Below are positions 51,490 through 52,176 of a stretch of DNA of 52,176 nucleotides, one piece after another. The position numbers were made by a program, and so were the translations under genes. The notes under the pieces are model-generated. The model saw only the letters and a list, made by a program, of their open reading frames with translations. It was not told the DNA's origin and made no database searches. The stretch comes from Kiritimatiellia bacterium. Lineage in GTDB: Bacteria; Verrucomicrobiota; Kiritimatiellia; CAIQIC01; JAGNIJ01. Position 1 is the first letter of the stretch. Each line of letters opens with the position of its first letter. The stretch lies in the NCBI GenBank assembly GCA_018001225.1, contig JAGNIJ010000032.1:1-52176 (forward strand), given 5' to 3'.

Positions 51490-52169
51490 GGCGTGGCGGC
51501 CGGCGCGGGCGGCCAGAAGGTTTCCGCCAGCTTCCGCGCCATCAGGTCGGCGCCGTTACGGTCCAGGTGCACCCCGTCCGAGTCGCGGACCGAGAGCGGC
51601 ATCCCGTTGCGCTGGGAGATGTACCGCGAGAACGTGCCCGGCTTGCGGCTCAAGGTGCGGCGCGTTTCGTAGAAGGTCACGAACTCCCGCTTCGCCGCCT
51701 GCTCCTTGAAAATGCCGTTGATGAGCTCCGTGCTCTGCTGCAGCTCCGGCTTCGGCATGTCCGGCAGCTCCAGCCAGTACACCCGGCCGCCGCCCGAGCC
51801 CAGCAGGTCCATGGCCTCGCCCACCCGGCGCGCGTATTCCGCCGCCCACCCCGGATCCTCGGGCCGGACGATGCCCTGGGGCGTGCGCATCGGCTGCAGG
51901 TCGTTCGTGCCGATCCAGATCACCGTCGCGTCCGGCTTGAACTCGGGAACGAGCTGCCGGATGCGGTCCAGCCAGTCCATCACGTCCAGCCGGGCCAGCC
52001 CGGAGCCCAGGGAGGTGAAGAGGCGCGTCTCGACACCCTCGCGCTTGGAGAACTCCAGCTCGATGGAATGGGCCGGGGTGCGCATCATCGAGTCGCCGAG
52101 GATCAGGACGCGCCGGGGCGCGTCCGCCGCCCGGCCCGCCCCCGGGAGCGCGAGCCCCGCCGCCAGCAC
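51486..52169 (-). CDS. SGNH hydrolase, DUF459-like, 5' end at or beyond the window edge
   Basis: The visible 227 residues start with the end of a signal peptide ('LAAGLALPGAGRA') and then an SGNH fold: block I 'LGDSMM', a middle 'IWIGTND' (block III) and 'DGVHLDRNG' (block V with Asp and His). The pattern 'TSLGSGLARLDVMDW' is typical of DUF459-like proteins. A GTG at 52169 could be the start, but it falls inside the hydrophobic part of the signal peptide and the frame stays open to the edge, so the gene probably begins outside. It is coupled to the PgaA-PgaB fusion by ATGA. Removal or transfer of acyl groups on the exported polymer is the likely role. Confidence 0.82.
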   Translation of the reverse strand: MLAAGLALPGAGRAADAPRRVLILGDSMMRTPAHSIELEFSKREGVETRLFTSLGSGLARLDVMDWLDRIRQLVPEFKPDATVIWIGTNDLQPMRTPQGIVRPEDPGWAAEYARRVGEAMDLLGSGGGRVYWLELPDMPKPELQQSTELINGIFKEQAAKREFVTFYETRRTLSRKPGTFSRYISQRNGMPLSVRDSDGVHLDRNGADLMARKLAETFWPPAPAATP

Positions 52170-52176
52170 CCACCCG

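Overview
This is a GC-rich bacterial window from a Gram-negative cell. It encodes an Mla-type lipid transport system, an outer-membrane beta-barrel exporter with a C-terminal Phe, and a PEP-CTERM protein. It also has many TPR proteins, bacterial TMTC-like GT-C transferases and several families of intergenic hairpin repeats. Together these suggest the PVC superphylum, and a Kiritimatiellota-like lineage would be my first guess. No rRNA or other taxonomic marker is present, so this is inference.

Region 1 (3-20012) is a glycan-modification island. Three tandem TMTC-like membrane proteins with C-terminal TPRs (the first cut by the window edge) converge on two SGNH/GDSL hydrolases that also carry TPRs. 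These are followed by two further TMTC-like proteins, a third SGNH hydrolase coupled by an ATGA overlap to a GT39-like TPR protein, an FGE-sulfatase-fold lipid- or periplasm-facing protein, and another GT39-like protein. A composite hairpin repeat sits in four of the intergenic gaps. The pairing of GT-C transferases with SGNH hydrolases suggests transfer of lipid-linked sugars and esterification or de-esterification at the cell surface.

Region 2 (20181-22639) holds a PEP-CTERM protein with its own terminator, an AT-rich gap, and guaB (IMP dehydrogenase).

Region 3 (22649-29096, minus strand) reads as one operon in transcription order: a YvcK/CofD-like protein fused to an unrecognised C-terminal domain, a secreted protein built from about fifteen 'aromatic-Pro-hydrophobic-aromatic' motifs, MlaE permease, MlaF ATPase, MlaD/MCE protein and a small membrane protein. 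MlaE-MlaF and MlaF-MlaD are coupled by ATGA overlaps.

Region 4 (29097-34290) is mixed: palindromic repeats, an AraC/GyrI-like regulator, an MFS transporter whose last 14 residues come from a repeat, a TIGR01777-type epimerase, CorA, and a small membrane protein.

Region 5 (34374-52176) is the most unusual part. A minus-strand operon (stand-alone receiver, KaiC/RAD55-like ATPase, ExeA-like ATPase) is divergent from a duplicated exopolysaccharide module: [1305-aa PgaB-like protein, zinc-ribbon GT2 synthase] followed by [1303-aa paralogue, second zinc-ribbon GT2]. Convergent to these is a PgaA-PgaB fusion (TPR, NodB deacetylase, beta-barrel in one chain) coupled to an SGNH hydrolase. Both large PgaB-like proteins have lost NodB metal ligands, while the fusion protein keeps the Asp-Asp pair. 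The first GT2 has an in-frame TAG where its paralogue has CAG, with conserved coding sequence after it. I read this as a poly-GlcNAc-like surface polysaccharide system with a rearranged division of labour.
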